DNA of 64,000 bases, taken from assembly GCA_002150815.3 (NCBI GenBank), contig NDFF03000400.1, positions 186,001 through 250,000 on the forward strand. The letters run 5' to 3'. The notes beneath the pieces were generated by a model. It did no database searches. It saw only the letters and a list, made by a program, of their open reading frames with translations, and was not told the DNA's origin. This stretch comes from Grammothele lineata (Eukaryota; Basidiomycota; Agaricomycetes; Polyporales; Polyporaceae). Each line of letters starts with the position of its first letter. Within the stretch, counting starts at the first letter, position 1. The position numbers and the translations under genes are program-made. This document shows, one piece after another, positions 10,053 through 21,367 of this stretch.

Positions 10053-13000
10053 ATGTCTATCCCTCTCGCGTTCCTCACCGACCTCCCGGCTCGCGCGGCC
10101 GACGCCTCGCTCGGCGAGCAGCTCGCCGCGGCCGTCACCGACTGCGGCCGCGTCTCGACGCTGCTCGACTGCCTCTGCACGATCGACGCGCCCGCCCTCT
10201 GGTCCCCCGACACGACGCGCCCACCACTCTCGCATGCCGCGCTCCGCCGCTTCGTCGCGGGCTTCGCGCTCCCTACGTCCGGCGCGCACCATGCCCGCCT
10301 CGGTCCGAACGACAGGGTGATGGTCGTGCTCCCGACGAGCTGCGAGAACGCCGTCGCGCTCCTCGCCGTCTCCGCGTACCACACCTGTGCGCCTGTCAAC
10401 GCGAGCTGCACCGCCGGCGAACTGTGCGACGATGCGAGGAGGCTCGGGGCGAAGGCGATCCTGACTACGCCAGCTGCGGAGGAGCGGCTCGAGCTCTCCA
10501 GGTTGCGGGAGGAGCTCCGGTGCGAAGTGATCTTCGTGCATCCCCGCGCAGACGGTCCTTCCGGGCTGTTTGATGTCTCTGTTATGGGCTATGGCGAGGA
10601 CGTCGATGGCTGGGGAGTTGTCGACAGACCAGTCCTTACACCATCCAAGCTCCATGGTCTTCAAGATCAGTCCCTCGTGTTGCACACCTCTGGTACAAGT
10701 GGAAAGAAAAAGGTTTGTTGTCTTACCATGTGTGGTAACGTAGGACATCTCAGCTCACCATGGTTATAGGTCGTGCCATACACTCTTCGTTCGCTCATTG
10801 TCGGTACCTGTGCAGTTGTGCACTCATGGGAACTGAGGTCCGACGACGTGAACAGTACGTTTGATCTTATACAAAGTCCCCTACGCAGGATTCTGACCTA
10901 GCGATCTAGTGAACATGATGCCGCTGTTCCACGTTGGTGGCATCGTCCGTAACCTCTGGGCGCCCGTCTTTTCTGGTGGCAGCGCCATCATGTGTCCCGG
11001 TTTCGACAGCACTGCATTTTGGCCTATAGTTATGGCTCGCGGAGCAACATGGTGCGTGTTTTTAGCACTGTCGAACGTATTTTTGGTGTTGTGGACGCCA
11101 GTAAACTAATGACGTGGCGGTGCAGGTACTACGCTGCGCCAACCATGCACCACGCTATTCTTAGCGCCAAGCCGCCGTCGGTCACTCCATGCCGGGACAC
11201 ACGGATTCGGATGATCGCGAATGCGGCGGGTGGTTTGCTTCCTTCACTCGCTTCTCAGCTCAAGAACACCTTCGGCGGTGCTGTCCTCCCTTCGTATGGT
11301 ATGACGGAATGCATGCCCATCGCCTCACCTCCGACATCGTACCAGTTGGACCGTCCGGGCTGCTCGGGTATCGCGTGCGGTCCCCACCTTTCCATCCGGG
11401 ACCCATCTAACCTTGAGCGCGAGTCTCCCCGTGGCTCGACGGGCGCAGTCTGTGTCCGTGGTGTTCCCACCTTCGAAGGCTACGAGACTAGTCCCGGAGC
11501 ACCCCTCGATACTTCTGCGTTCACCTCCGAGGGCTGGTTCGATTCTGGCGACATGGGCTACATGGACAGCGACGGCTACTTGTACATCACCGGGAGGTCG
11601 AAGGAGATCATCAACAAGGGTGGCGAGGTCGTCTCGCCGTTCGAGATCGAGGAGGCCATCTCATCCGTCGCCAAGGCGCGCGTCAAGGCTACCATCGCCT
11701 TCTCCGTACCGCACGACGTCCTCCAGGAGACGATTGGTGTTGTAATCGTCCCTGTCCCCGGCGCCCCTCGTATTGGCCTCTCCGAACTTCTCGACCTCTT
11801 GAAGGTGCAGCTGCACCCCTCGAAGTGGCCGTTCGTGATCGTCTACATGGACGACCTCCCGAAGAACGCTGCGGGGAAGCCCCTCCGTATCAAGCTTGCG
11901 GAGCGTCTCGGGATCAAGCAGCTCACCGACCAGACGCCCGCCGTCGCACGTCACTTCGAAGCTGCCGCCCCGGACAAGGAGGCACCGCTTTCCACCCCTA
12001 TCGCGTGTGCGCAGGTTGTAGTCAGCGTTGAGACCATTGAGCATGCGATCAAGAACGTCAGCTCCGTCCATGAAGTCGCAGTTCGTCTCCGCAGGGATGG
12101 AAGTCCCGAAGCCCTGGTCTCCGTCGTCCCTTCGGCCCCGAGCGCGACTATCACCTCCGCGTCTCTTACGGCCGCCCTTGCCTCAGTTCTGCCTGGTTAC
12201 GCTATCCCGAGCCCTCTTCACGTCCTCCGCGAAGGCCTCGCACGCACTTCTGACGGCGCGGTCGACTGGGTCCTCATGGAGGCGGAGATCGCAAGGCGCG
12301 GCGCGTCCGCGATGTCCTCTCGCGCTCTGACCGTCCGCCGCATTGTCGCAGACCTCCTCGAGCGCGACTCGGCTGCGATCACGGGCGAGTCGGACTTCTT
12401 CCTCCTCGGTGGTAACTCGCTCCTCCTTGGTCGGCTCGCGCATCTCATCCGCAAGGAGACGGGCGTGTCTGTACGCGTCGCGGACATCTTCTCACACAGC
12501 ACCATTGACGGCATTGCGGAACTCATCGACTCCGAGGTGGCGGGTTCGACGGGCTCGCCGGAGAAGACCGCGGTGAACACCCCTGCGAACCGTTCCAGCG
12601 CCTCGTCGGCCAAGTCCGCGTCGAGCAGTGTTGTCGACCTCCCGACGCTAGAGTATGGTTCCTACGCGCGCTCTGACGCGTACGGACGCCGGAGCCAGAC
12701 GCATCCGCTCTCGTTGCTCGTGCAGGCGGTCCCGATCGTGTTCTTCTACCCCCTCAAGGTCGCGTTCACGTGGTCGGCAATCGTGTTCATCCTGTCGCTC
12801 TTCACGTACTTCATCGACGGCACCTACTGGGAACGCATCGGCTCTCTGCTCACGGCGGTCATTGGCGCACGACTCCTCGCTCGCGTCGTCATGCCGCTTT
12901 TCGCGATCGCATTCAAATGGGTGGTCATCGGTCGTTACAAGCCGGGCACATATCGTTTCTGGAGCGGGTACCACCTCCGGTGGTGGATCACCAACCAGCT

Positions 13001-15253
13001 CTTGCGCATCGCAGGCCGCGGTATCTTCTCCATGCACCCCACCCTCGAGGTCATCTACTACCGTATGCTTGGGGCGAAGATTGGCAGGGATGTGAAGATC
13101 GACCCGAAGGCGCGCCTCACCGAGTTCGATCTCCTCACCATCCATGATGGCGCCAGAATCGATAATGCGCTCGTCCGTGGATTCTGCGTCGAGCGTGACG
13201 GTTGTTTCCGCCTAGACCGGATCGTAGTTGGCCGCGGCGCAACTGTCAACACCTACACCCAGCTCGCGCCCGGTGCCGTCATCGCCGACGGTGCGACGTA
13301 CGGTCCGCATGCGTCTTCGCACGACCCGCCTTCTCCCGACTCTCACGCCTCGTACAACCGCGCCGAGATCCCACAGCCGCACTGGTTGCTCAAGGTATTC
13401 GTCGCCGGACCCCTCATTCTCCTCGTCAAGGTCGCGGCCCATCTCCCATGGTTTGCGGCGCTCTTCGTTCTTCTCTCGCAGCCCGCGCCGAAGGGCGACC
13501 TGAACTCGCTGGAGCGCGTCATCGTCTGGTTCGCATCGCCCAACCGCGTTGCATGGCATAGTGTTGCGCGCGTCGTTCGCGTCATCTGCCCGCCCGTCCT
13601 CCAAGTCGTGTTCGGCATCATCCTCAAGCGCATGATGGGCCTCAACCGCGAGGGCCTCAACAGGGAGTCGTCGCAGTGGGCTCGTCTCCGTCGGTACATT
13701 AACCAACACCTTCTTGGCCAAGACACCCTCAAGCGCGCTTTCGACATCCTCGGTACTCACTACGAGGTGACCTCGATCGTGTGGCGCGCGATGGGCGCGA
13801 AGGTTGGCAAGCGTGTCTACTGGCCAGGCTCCGGCGTGTACTGTCCCGACCCGGAGCTTTTCGAGGTTGGGGACGACGTCGTGTTTGGCTCACGCTCGGA
13901 GGTTTTCACCACTGATGGGATTGGGTCGGGCAAAGTCGTGGTAAAGGCGGGTGCGATGATTGCAGACCGGGTAGTTCTCCTCCCAGGCACGACCGTGGGC
14001 AAGCGGACGATCATGGGTTCGGGCGCTCTGGGGAGGCGGGGTGCAACGTACCAGGACGGGTCAGTGTGGATGGGCTCAGAGCGCGGCGAGGCAGTATGCT
14101 TCAAGACTGGCAGCAACAAGGACTCCGAGGACGACTCTCCGACTACCACCCCCTTCGGACGCGCATTCTACAAGCGCGAGGCTTCCTTCTTCGTCCTGCC
14201 TTACCCGCTTCTCGTACTCATCAACCTCGGCGTCGCAATCCTCTGCGCGGGTTATTGGTCGATCGGCGCTGTCGTCGGTACGCAGATCCTCAACCTCCTC
14301 CGCATACACCTCCCGCAGCTCCACCTCTTCGCGACGGGCGCCCGCCAGCCTTTCGTCCTCTTCGGCCTTATCTCATGCTGGTTCGCGGTCACTCTCACCA
14401 CGCAAGCCATTATCGCTCTCGTCTGGGTCGTCATCATGAAATGGCTCGTCATTGGCCGTCGCCAGCAAGGCAGCTACGACTGGGACAAGAGCTCGTATTG
14501 CCAGCGCTGGCAGCTCCACCTCGTTCTCTCTCGCCCGCTCTATCGCGGGTACGGCATCGGAGGCGTCCTTGGTGCTATCAGCGGATCCGCGTACGCCGTA
14601 TGGTACATGCGCGCTCTCGGCGCGAAGATCGGGCGTGACTGTGCACTCTGGGCTGGCGGGCGCGTTGGGCTCATGACGGAGCCAGATCTCGTCGAGCTTG
14701 GCGACCGAGTCGCGCTTGACGACTGCTCGGTTGTTGCGCATATCAACTCGCGCGGGCACTTCTCGCTCAACAAGCTTTCTATCGGATCTTCGTACGTTTT
14801 CGTCGCCACTCTACGCCGCTCCTGATCGTGCTAACGAGGCATCATCACACCTCTAGATCTGCGATGCGCTCAGGCTCCCGACTACTCTCGGGCGCGTCGA
14901 TGGAAGAAGACTCGATGCTCCTCGAGCACACGCTTCTCACTTCCGGTGAGATCGCCGAGTCCGGGGGCGTTTACGCCGGCTGGCCAGCGCGGCCGCTCGA
15001 CAATGACGCATACATGCGCCGGTTGTCCGTCGCGCAGCTCATGTCGGCGTTGCATCTCAACGCGCACTACACGAAGCTTCAGCGCGTACACTATGAGCTA
15101 GAGGACGAGAAGCGGCGGCTAGATAGGAAGATTGAGGACCACCAGCGGGAGTTGCGCGAGGCGAAGCGACGGTTAGAGGGCATGCTGAAGGCGGTAGAGA
15201 CGATGAGGGGGTCCATGCTGGTGGAACCCCATACCCCCATCAGCCCCCGATGA
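10053..15253 (+). CDS. Adenylate-forming A-T enzyme fused to a poly-lysine-synthetase-like membrane hexapeptide module
   Basis: Five exons (10053-10712, 10770-10854, 10910-11051, 11126-14791, 14857-15253) sum to 1,649 codons. Residues 1 to about 600 form an ANL adenylation domain: phosphate loop LHTSGTSGKKK (about 210-220), YGMTEC (about 352), FDSGDMG (about 433), GYLYITGRSKEIINKGGE (about 448-466) and the catalytic Lys motif PKNAAGKPLRIK (about 540). A carrier domain follows with LGGNSLLLGRLAH; its Ser near 725 takes phosphopantetheine. From about 800 the protein alternates transmembrane segment pairs with three left-handed beta-helix (hexapeptide) domains, marked by GAKIGRDVKIDP, GAKVGKRVYWPG and GAKIGRDCALWAG. 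This A-T-TM-C1-TM-C2-TM-C3 plan is that of bacterial and fungal epsilon-poly-lysine synthetases. No condensation or thioesterase domain is present. The A4 motif PLFHVGGI resembles acyl-CoA ligases. A charged coiled coil occupies about 1580-1640. Predicted to activate an acid or amino acid and transfer it at a membrane; the substrate is unknown. Confidence 0.85.
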
Positions 15254-15935
15254 GCTTAGACGACGTTGATGCTTTCCTAGATTCGCCGACATGCTGTATT
15301 TTTACGCCCATGTGTCTCTAGCTACCACGCATACCACGCTAAAATTCGCTATTAGAGTTCCATATCTTTCGACGCTACAAACGCGGTGTGACATCGTGGG
15401 TGTTCATCGCAGGATGCGCCGTCTTAAGATTTGAGAACTTGAGAACCTAGTGCCCTCTATTGGAGTCTCACTGAGCACGTGTGATTGTCAGATTCTCAAA
15501 CAGCTCAGGCCCGTCGGCACCTTTGACGCTCTCTCAATACATACGAGTCAGAACGTACTAGCCATGGGTGGAGCAACTCTGTGAGTAAAGGTAGGTTACC
15601 ATGATCAAAGAACAGACATTTACGTTACACCTTGAAGCCACTGGCATTGACACTACGACCATATGTTGAGCGTGGTGTGCTGAGGCAACTAGAGCGGCCA
15701 AACGCTGCGGACAGCGTCCGACTGTGTCGGGGTTCAACGAGGTTTGTATGACGAAAGGTCGTGCAACCATTGGGCGATGGAATGGAACCCGGGGCAACGT
15801 GCCGCTCGAGGCCGTTCTGCCTGCCCCGTTAGTACGTGCATCCACGAGCACCTCCACATATGGTGCCGTAAGTACACTCATAATGGTGTCTCATTAATTG
15901 GATGATTGATTTAGCCACCAGTGCAATCCACGAGA
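15254..15935. other. Intergenic region, nothing recognised
   Basis: These 682 bases contain the 3' region of the preceding enzyme and the upstream region of the weak gene at 15936. The longest open frame (minus strand, about 15558-15881) has no recognisable domain and no splice support. Confidence 0.4.
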
Positions 15936-16559
15936 ATGTCTAAGTACCTGTGGTCCGGGATAGAGCACCCGTCGCCTCCCGAGTATCTCGCACGCCGAGC
16001 CCGCACAGACCAACACCCCTCATTCGACGACTCCGATAGGAGGACCCGTGAGTGAGTCTGGCCGCCTTGGGCAGACTGTCAGACACACGACGAGAGCCCT
16101 ACGCTCGTTTCGTGGCGCGGCCTCCCACCGCCCGCACTCCCGCCGCCGCAGCTACCGGCCCGCCCGACCTCTCCTGTTCCCCGTTCTGTCCGGGGTGACG
16201 GCGCGCCTCGAGAAGGGACCGGTGGCCTGGGTAGGATCGGGGCGAGTCCGCGTCGGATGCGGTGCGGAAGTCGAAGCGGGTGGAGGGATTGGTTCCCTGG
16301 AACCGGAACGGGCGGAATCGGTAGGCGGTGTGTGGAAGCTCCCTTTAGGTTCGCGGGAGTCGTGAGGGCTCGAACCTTGAAGCCTGAAGTGCAGTGGGCG
16401 GGAGAACCTCCCACAGTGATGGCTATCATGATGGGTGGGGGTAGTTTTATGCTGCGGACCAACGACGTACTGTATAACTCAGGGCTCTTCGTGCGCTGCG
16501 TGGGGGCGCCCAGGCCTGAACCGCAAGAGATATACGAGACTTTGAGGGATTGGGTATAA
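15936..16559 (+). CDS. Hypothetical protein, splicing uncertain
   Basis: Not recognised. An ATG at 15936 opens a clean hydrophilic exon (MSKYLWSGIEHPSPPEYLAR, then ARRARTDQHPSFDDSDRRT) ending at a consensus donor GTGAGT at 16048. A second block, open in one frame to the TAA at 16557-16559, ends PTVMAIMMGGGSFMLRTNDV, LYNSGLFVRCVGAP and EIYETLRDWV, and looks coding. The exact acceptor is unclear. One at 16074 would make a 27 nt intron, too short; one at about 16214 would give a 165 nt intron in the right phase. The middle (about 16100-16350) is Pro/Gly/Arg-rich and may be intron. Two genes or a degenerate copy are possible alternatives. Confidence 0.4.
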
Positions 16560-16721
16560 GCTGGCGGTTCGCACTTCCCAGTGATAATCCTGCGAAAACA
16601 TCATTGCGTACATACGCGGTAGGTCGTCAAGGTCGTGTCGCTAACATACATCCAGTACACATGTCCTGAGGTGGTGGTGAAAGAGGCGAAGCTACTATCT
16701 TTGTCATGTTTTTGCAAAATA

Positions 16722-19056
16722 CTATTTCTGGGAGGCTGACAGCCCTCTGGAGGATGGCATCGTCCTCGACGTCAGTAAATCGGTGGCTACAAGATTGTAT
16801 GTAGGCAATCTCACCGATACTGGCCGGCCGGGGACGTGTGGGGGCATCGGAGAGTAGGAGGCGGGCATCACCGATCCGTTTGACCGAACCGAGATGTCGG
16901 GTACAGATGTGAAGATCGCACTGTCGACGTGTGTGCCTTGCGCGTCGAACATGGTCCGGGCATTAAGACATGCCATAAAGGAGTTGGCATACACTAGATG
17001 GCTTCGTCAGCGATAGAACAGTGGCACTATGCATGCACGAAAACCTACATTTGCCCATTATGAAATCTGTGGCAATGAACCACGCCGTCCAGGGCAAGAC
17101 CATGAACTGCGAAAATGCCGTGAGCAGGAGGCGGGACCGACATAGCAATGGCAACTCACTACGACGAATCGGACGACTGCCGCCATCCTGAACAAGAGTC
17201 AGCCTCGATGAAGTACACACGTGAGGACACAACGAACGCTACGAAGATACACCGATTGATCATCAGAGTGACGAAATGATGAGTAATCGAGTGCAACGCG
17301 CAGCTAGTGAGAAACGGGGGACTGAGTAACGAACCCGATAAAGCTCGTCCATACTACTCACCCGTTCAACCCTCGCGGGTTGCGACCTCTTGACATCAAG
17401 GTCAGAGTAGCTGCGAGGAAACCGTCGGACAGCATCGCAACGAGGGTATATGGCATTGTCACCGAGAACTAGCCAACAAGATGTGTTAGTGCCGACGTTC
17501 TCATGCTCACAGTGATCTGAAACGGTTACCGCTAACGCCGAAAGGGAGGTCACCTGGAAGCTGGTGGTATGGGGGGTTAACAGGGCCCGAGCACTTATCT
17601 GGGAGCATATTACCTCTGGAACGTGGAGATTATCTTAGCGGTTGCTTCTATGGCAAGAAATGAGTACAGGCGTCATTGAATATGCGTACTTCTCACGAAC
17701 CTGCTCCAACAGCCACATGGGCAAGGACGAGGACTGTCTGAGAATCCGCCATGCATCCAAAATGAGCGGAAGCACAGAGAAAGGTACATTTCATGGCGTA
17801 GTCTTACCATCATAGTGGGCACAGTGTATCGAGCGAGTCTAGTTTGACATACTGAGACTACTGGTGAGAACGCAGCCAGCTACCAACTTGCCAAGGAAGA
17901 GAATTACGCACATTTGTGGATCCGTATAATGAAGAAGCTATATCGGTGGGGATGAGCGGGATAGAAAACTTGACAAACCAGTAAACAATAGATACCATTG
18001 CACGACAGCTGCGACGACCAACTATGGACACGTTAGATTGTATGCTACGTTTGATAGTTGCAAACACTCAACATTAACTACGGCTGCCGCCTGTTGTTGA
18101 GACAAGTCAATCTAGGCACCATTCGAGATAACTATGACCGGCGGGTCGCTTACAAGGAATGATCTGCTGTGACGATCAAGAAAAACTCGCAGCCAGAGTA
18201 TAAAGGACGTACCGCTTAGCGTATTCCTCATGCTCTGCGCTCTTAATGGGATGCGTATTGACCATTCCCCACTAGCATACTGTTCAATCAGTGGTTTCGT
18301 GTACAGCTGATTTTTGCGCTATTCACCGCCCAATAATAAAGTCCGTGGCAGACTAGGCAATACGTCGGATTCAGTAGGGATCTAGGCATGAATGCTGCCG
18401 AATCGGTCACCTAATATGACGTTCGCGGAGTCCAGCGCCCTACGGCAGTGCAGCGTCTAGTCCGGCTTGCCTAATCGTAACCACAACGCGCTTACCACAC
18501 AAGAAGGACCTAGATCACCGACGCCACGTCCGAAATACCCGCGGTCAGTATCCGCAGGCCATGCACGGGTGAGGAGGTCGGAGAGGCTCACCCAGATCTT
18601 GAGTTCGGGGCCTTCTCGCGGGAATCTCATCATGTACACATAGGTCTATGCAATGGCATGGACGGTCGAGAAGGCCGGAATGGTTCGAGAGCCGAATTCT
18701 CAGTGACGGTGACAAACGACACGCGGACCGCTGTGGACCCACTCACCTGTAGTGTACCGATGCCATAGAGACTGCAAGCGCCGGTCGGCGAAATACAACA
18801 CAGCAATGTCGGAATATGAGCAATAGTATTCGGTAGTATGCGACGATGCGACCGTCCCGCGCGCCATGACCGTCGTCCAGTGCCGTAAAAGGAACGAGAA
18901 ATCGGTCAAATTAACTTACAAGGTTGAGATCATCTGCCCGATGAGTAGGGCACCTGCATAACGATACAATTTAAACATCGTGAACTCTCGGACATCCCGG
19001 CCAACATCCCGTTTCGCAGCACACTCACCTAAATTGTCGTCATAGGGGGTACCCAT
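16722..19056 (-). CDS. DUF6534 multi-pass membrane protein, about nine or more small exons
   Basis: Member of the DUF6534 family, seven-helix membrane proteins of unknown function that are expanded in mushroom-forming fungi. The start at 19056 gives MGTPYDDNLGALLIGQMIST; splicing at CTTGCAG then gives FLYGIGTLQ, the family's first helix. The next exons read TYVYMMRFPREGPELKIW, VLLVW, ALDSANVIL and VCHGLYYWAVN, matching the usual Y-x-R-[FY]-P...LK...W..D..H..L..H.LY pattern. Around 18000 comes VVAAVVQWYLLF. The end reads FSQFMVLPWTAWFIATDFIM, then GKLYANSFMACLNAR across an intron at about 16986-17040, followed by a hydrophilic tail to the TAG at 16722-16724. Exons between about 18250 and 17260 were only partly resolved, so part of the gene could be damaged. 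Orientation and family are well supported; exact structure is not. Confidence 0.7.
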
Positions 19057-19392
19057 TGATTTGAAGCCTACGAGCCGGAAGCCGACTACCGCGAACGAGT
19101 CGCTCGAAGCGAAACAGCTGGATCTAGGAGATCAGCCAGAACGATCAGCAATACGGCGGCGACACCGGGGAAGAAGGGGTATATCAAGGGAGAAGAGAGC
19201 GATGCCACAGCGGACGATAACAAACAGCCTCGAGCGAGCGAGCGCGAGCGCGAACGAATGCGAACAAAAGGCCTGCACCCGCCTCCTGCATTAAGGTATA
19301 AGTACGCCCACCGCAGCCGCGCTCACGCGCGCGGGACGCGACGGAGGGCAGGCCAGCGTACCCACCCACCCAAGGGCCCCGCGGCCGGGGGC

Positions 19393-19413
19393 GCGTGCGT
19401 GCGTGCGTGCGTG
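19393..19413. repeat. (GCGT)n microsatellite
   Basis: About five tandem GCGT units in a GC-rich block, preceded by an ACCC repeat near 19360. This is simple sequence and may be length-variable between strains. Confidence 0.8.
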
Positions 19414-20704
19414 CGAGGACCCCCCACCCCCGGGCTCGGACACCACGCCCGCCCGCACCCACGGCGCGCAAAGTCTCCCCCCGCTCGAGCCGTGGGACAG
19501 GCCTCGTCCCCGCAGCCAGCGTGTCTTCGTCCGCCCCCAGCGCGCACCAGTGGTCCGTCGCGGCGAGCCCGTGCGTGCGCGTGCGCGGCCGGGTTCGTGG
19601 GCATGGGGAAGGGGCTTCCCCAGGCACTGAATGACGCTTGCGGGGGAGGAGCCACGCCCCGCGCGGGTGAGCCCTGGGCGAATCAGCACGGGGCCGTGCT
19701 GCTTGGCCGCCGCGGGCGGAGGAGCGTCTCTGGGCGTGGCGGCTGAGGCGCGCGAGAAGCGCGCCGTGAGACACGACTCGGGAGCGGTTCCGAGGGGACG
19801 AGCCTGCTCCTGGAATGGTGGTGGAAGCATGCGCATGGATACGAGTGGATACCGTGCCGGTCGCGAGGCTATCATCGGCCGAGGCTGGTAGTTCGCAAGG
19901 CACGGATTTGCGGAGTCCGAGGAAGTGTGCTAGCGGGCCGCTGGGGGAGGTTATACAGGCGCATCGTAGCGATTTACTATGCAGCGCTCTTCGTCTAGGT
20001 GGCCAAGCCGTAAGTCCGCTCTGTGTGCCCAAAGGGCTCTTCAAGGCAGCGGGTTCCCTTATCAGAGCCGTGTTCATCTTTAGCAACGTCACCAAATGAA
20101 TGCCACAGGCAATGGCACTCACACATCCAACCCAACGCTAACGCAATCTCCTGTGCACCGCACCAGACGTGGCACCAGCTATGCCTATCCTGAGCAGCGC
20201 CGCTCCTCAACCGCGCACCGAGTGCCCCGCTCAAACCGCCGCCAGGCCTCGAAACGGACTTGGGCTCCCTTCGACCTCGCATGCCAAACAAAGCACCCCG
20301 AGCTAGCCCAGACGGGGGCATGCTCGCGCACGCCAGTCCGCTCACACACCGCCAGCCCGGCACGCAAAACACGGCCCGCCGTGCGCGGCACCGGGACATG
20401 GGCGGGCTGCCCCCCAGGGTCCCTCCACACATGAAAGGCGGCCGTGCGAGGGAGAGCGAGGAGGCCAGCTGACCACCTGCGGAATGCGATTTGCGTGGCC
20501 GAGACTCACGCCCGCGCTATCGATGGCCTTTGGTCGCTGAGGTTAGCACGCACGAGAAGACTGAGAAGGCTCGAGCGTATGACGTACCAGGGGCTTGCGC
20601 GCGAGGCCCTCATTCGAACTTGGAACTCGGAACTTGGAACGGGTTCTGCGTCTGATGGCTCCCGCCGCGCCCGCGAGTATGGTACGCGATAAGTGAAAGG
20701 CTGT

Positions 20705-20739
20705 CGGTACCGAACGCACCAGAGAGCCGTTCGGTACCG
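20705..20739. repeat. 12-bp perfect inverted repeat with 11-nt spacer
   Basis: CGGTACCGAACG at 20705-20716 is the exact reverse complement of CGTTCGGTACCG at 20728-20739. The arms are separated by 11 bases. It could form a strong hairpin or be a binding site for a dimeric factor. No gene start or stop lies close enough to decide. Confidence 0.75.
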
Positions 20740-21367
20740 TGTCCACGACCCGCCTTCTGCTCACCGCGTCGGGAGTGCGAAGCTAATCACCTATCACAGG
20801 AGCACATGCACCTCTCGCGTCGCCGTACCTTTCTACACAAATGCTATCTTGCTGTTTCGGTCCCGCGAACCTTCTGGGCATCGCGCTGTGGGAAGGCTTG
20901 AGTGGACCGGATCCTGCATTGGCGGGGACCGGAGAAGTGGTACGACTTAGACCGCGAGAGGCGGGCGGGCGTGGGTTTCGTCAGAGACATTTCATGGGGC
21001 CAAATTACATATGTAACACACAAGGTAGGGGGAGGGCGTTATGACCGACGTATAGCGATATATGGGGACAGAAAGCAATCCAAGGTGACGTCAACATAAG
21101 TCGAAAAGATACTGAACATCGTGCGGCCGTGCGGCCGGAGAAAGGAGGATACCTCCTGACAAGCGGAGGGCTGAAGTGGACATGATTCTGCGGCCGCCGC
21201 ACTTCATCCAGACGCAGCCCTTGCGCCACTATCGTATGAGCGGACGCGTAAACAGAGAAAAAAGGGATGAACAGTAAAGGAAACCACACAGCGACGGAGG
21301 CCGCTCAGATGAAGGAGACAGCCCACGTGAGGCTGGGACGATCTGGGGGTGGGAGCCCACACGCTCG

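Larger units (their letters stand above)
19057..21367. other. GC-rich region without a convincing gene
   Basis: About 2.3 kb. 19300-19800 is extremely GC-rich and open in several frames at once. Its predicted peptides are Arg/Ala/Pro/Gly-rich shadows with no domain, so no gene is called. It contains a GCGT microsatellite (19393-19413), short direct repeats of GGAACTTGGAACTC type near 20620-20642, and a 12-bp perfect inverted repeat at 20705-20739. The end should hold the 3' region of the Bqt4-like gene. Confidence 0.5.

Noticed and set aside
10992..14825. A single 1,277-codon open frame read as an independent protein
   Set aside because: It is the large fourth exon of the A-T enzyme plus intron read-through on both sides. 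The upstream exons carry the start and phosphate loop, and introns at 11052-11125 and 14792-14856 join in phase.
16365..16385. tRNA B-box-like sequence (GGTTCGAGCC on the minus strand)
   Set aside because: The neighbouring bases do not form a T stem, and no A box or acceptor stem was found.
19184..20122. Long minus-strand frame of 312 codons and overlapping frames on the plus strand
   Set aside because: The block is extremely GC-rich, all frames are open, and the peptides are Arg/Ala/Pro/Gly-rich without domains or splice signals.
15254..21367. Transposable element or LTR retrotransposon in the gene-poor region
   Set aside because: No reverse transcriptase, integrase or transposase motifs, no long terminal repeats and no matching terminal inverted repeats with target duplications were seen.
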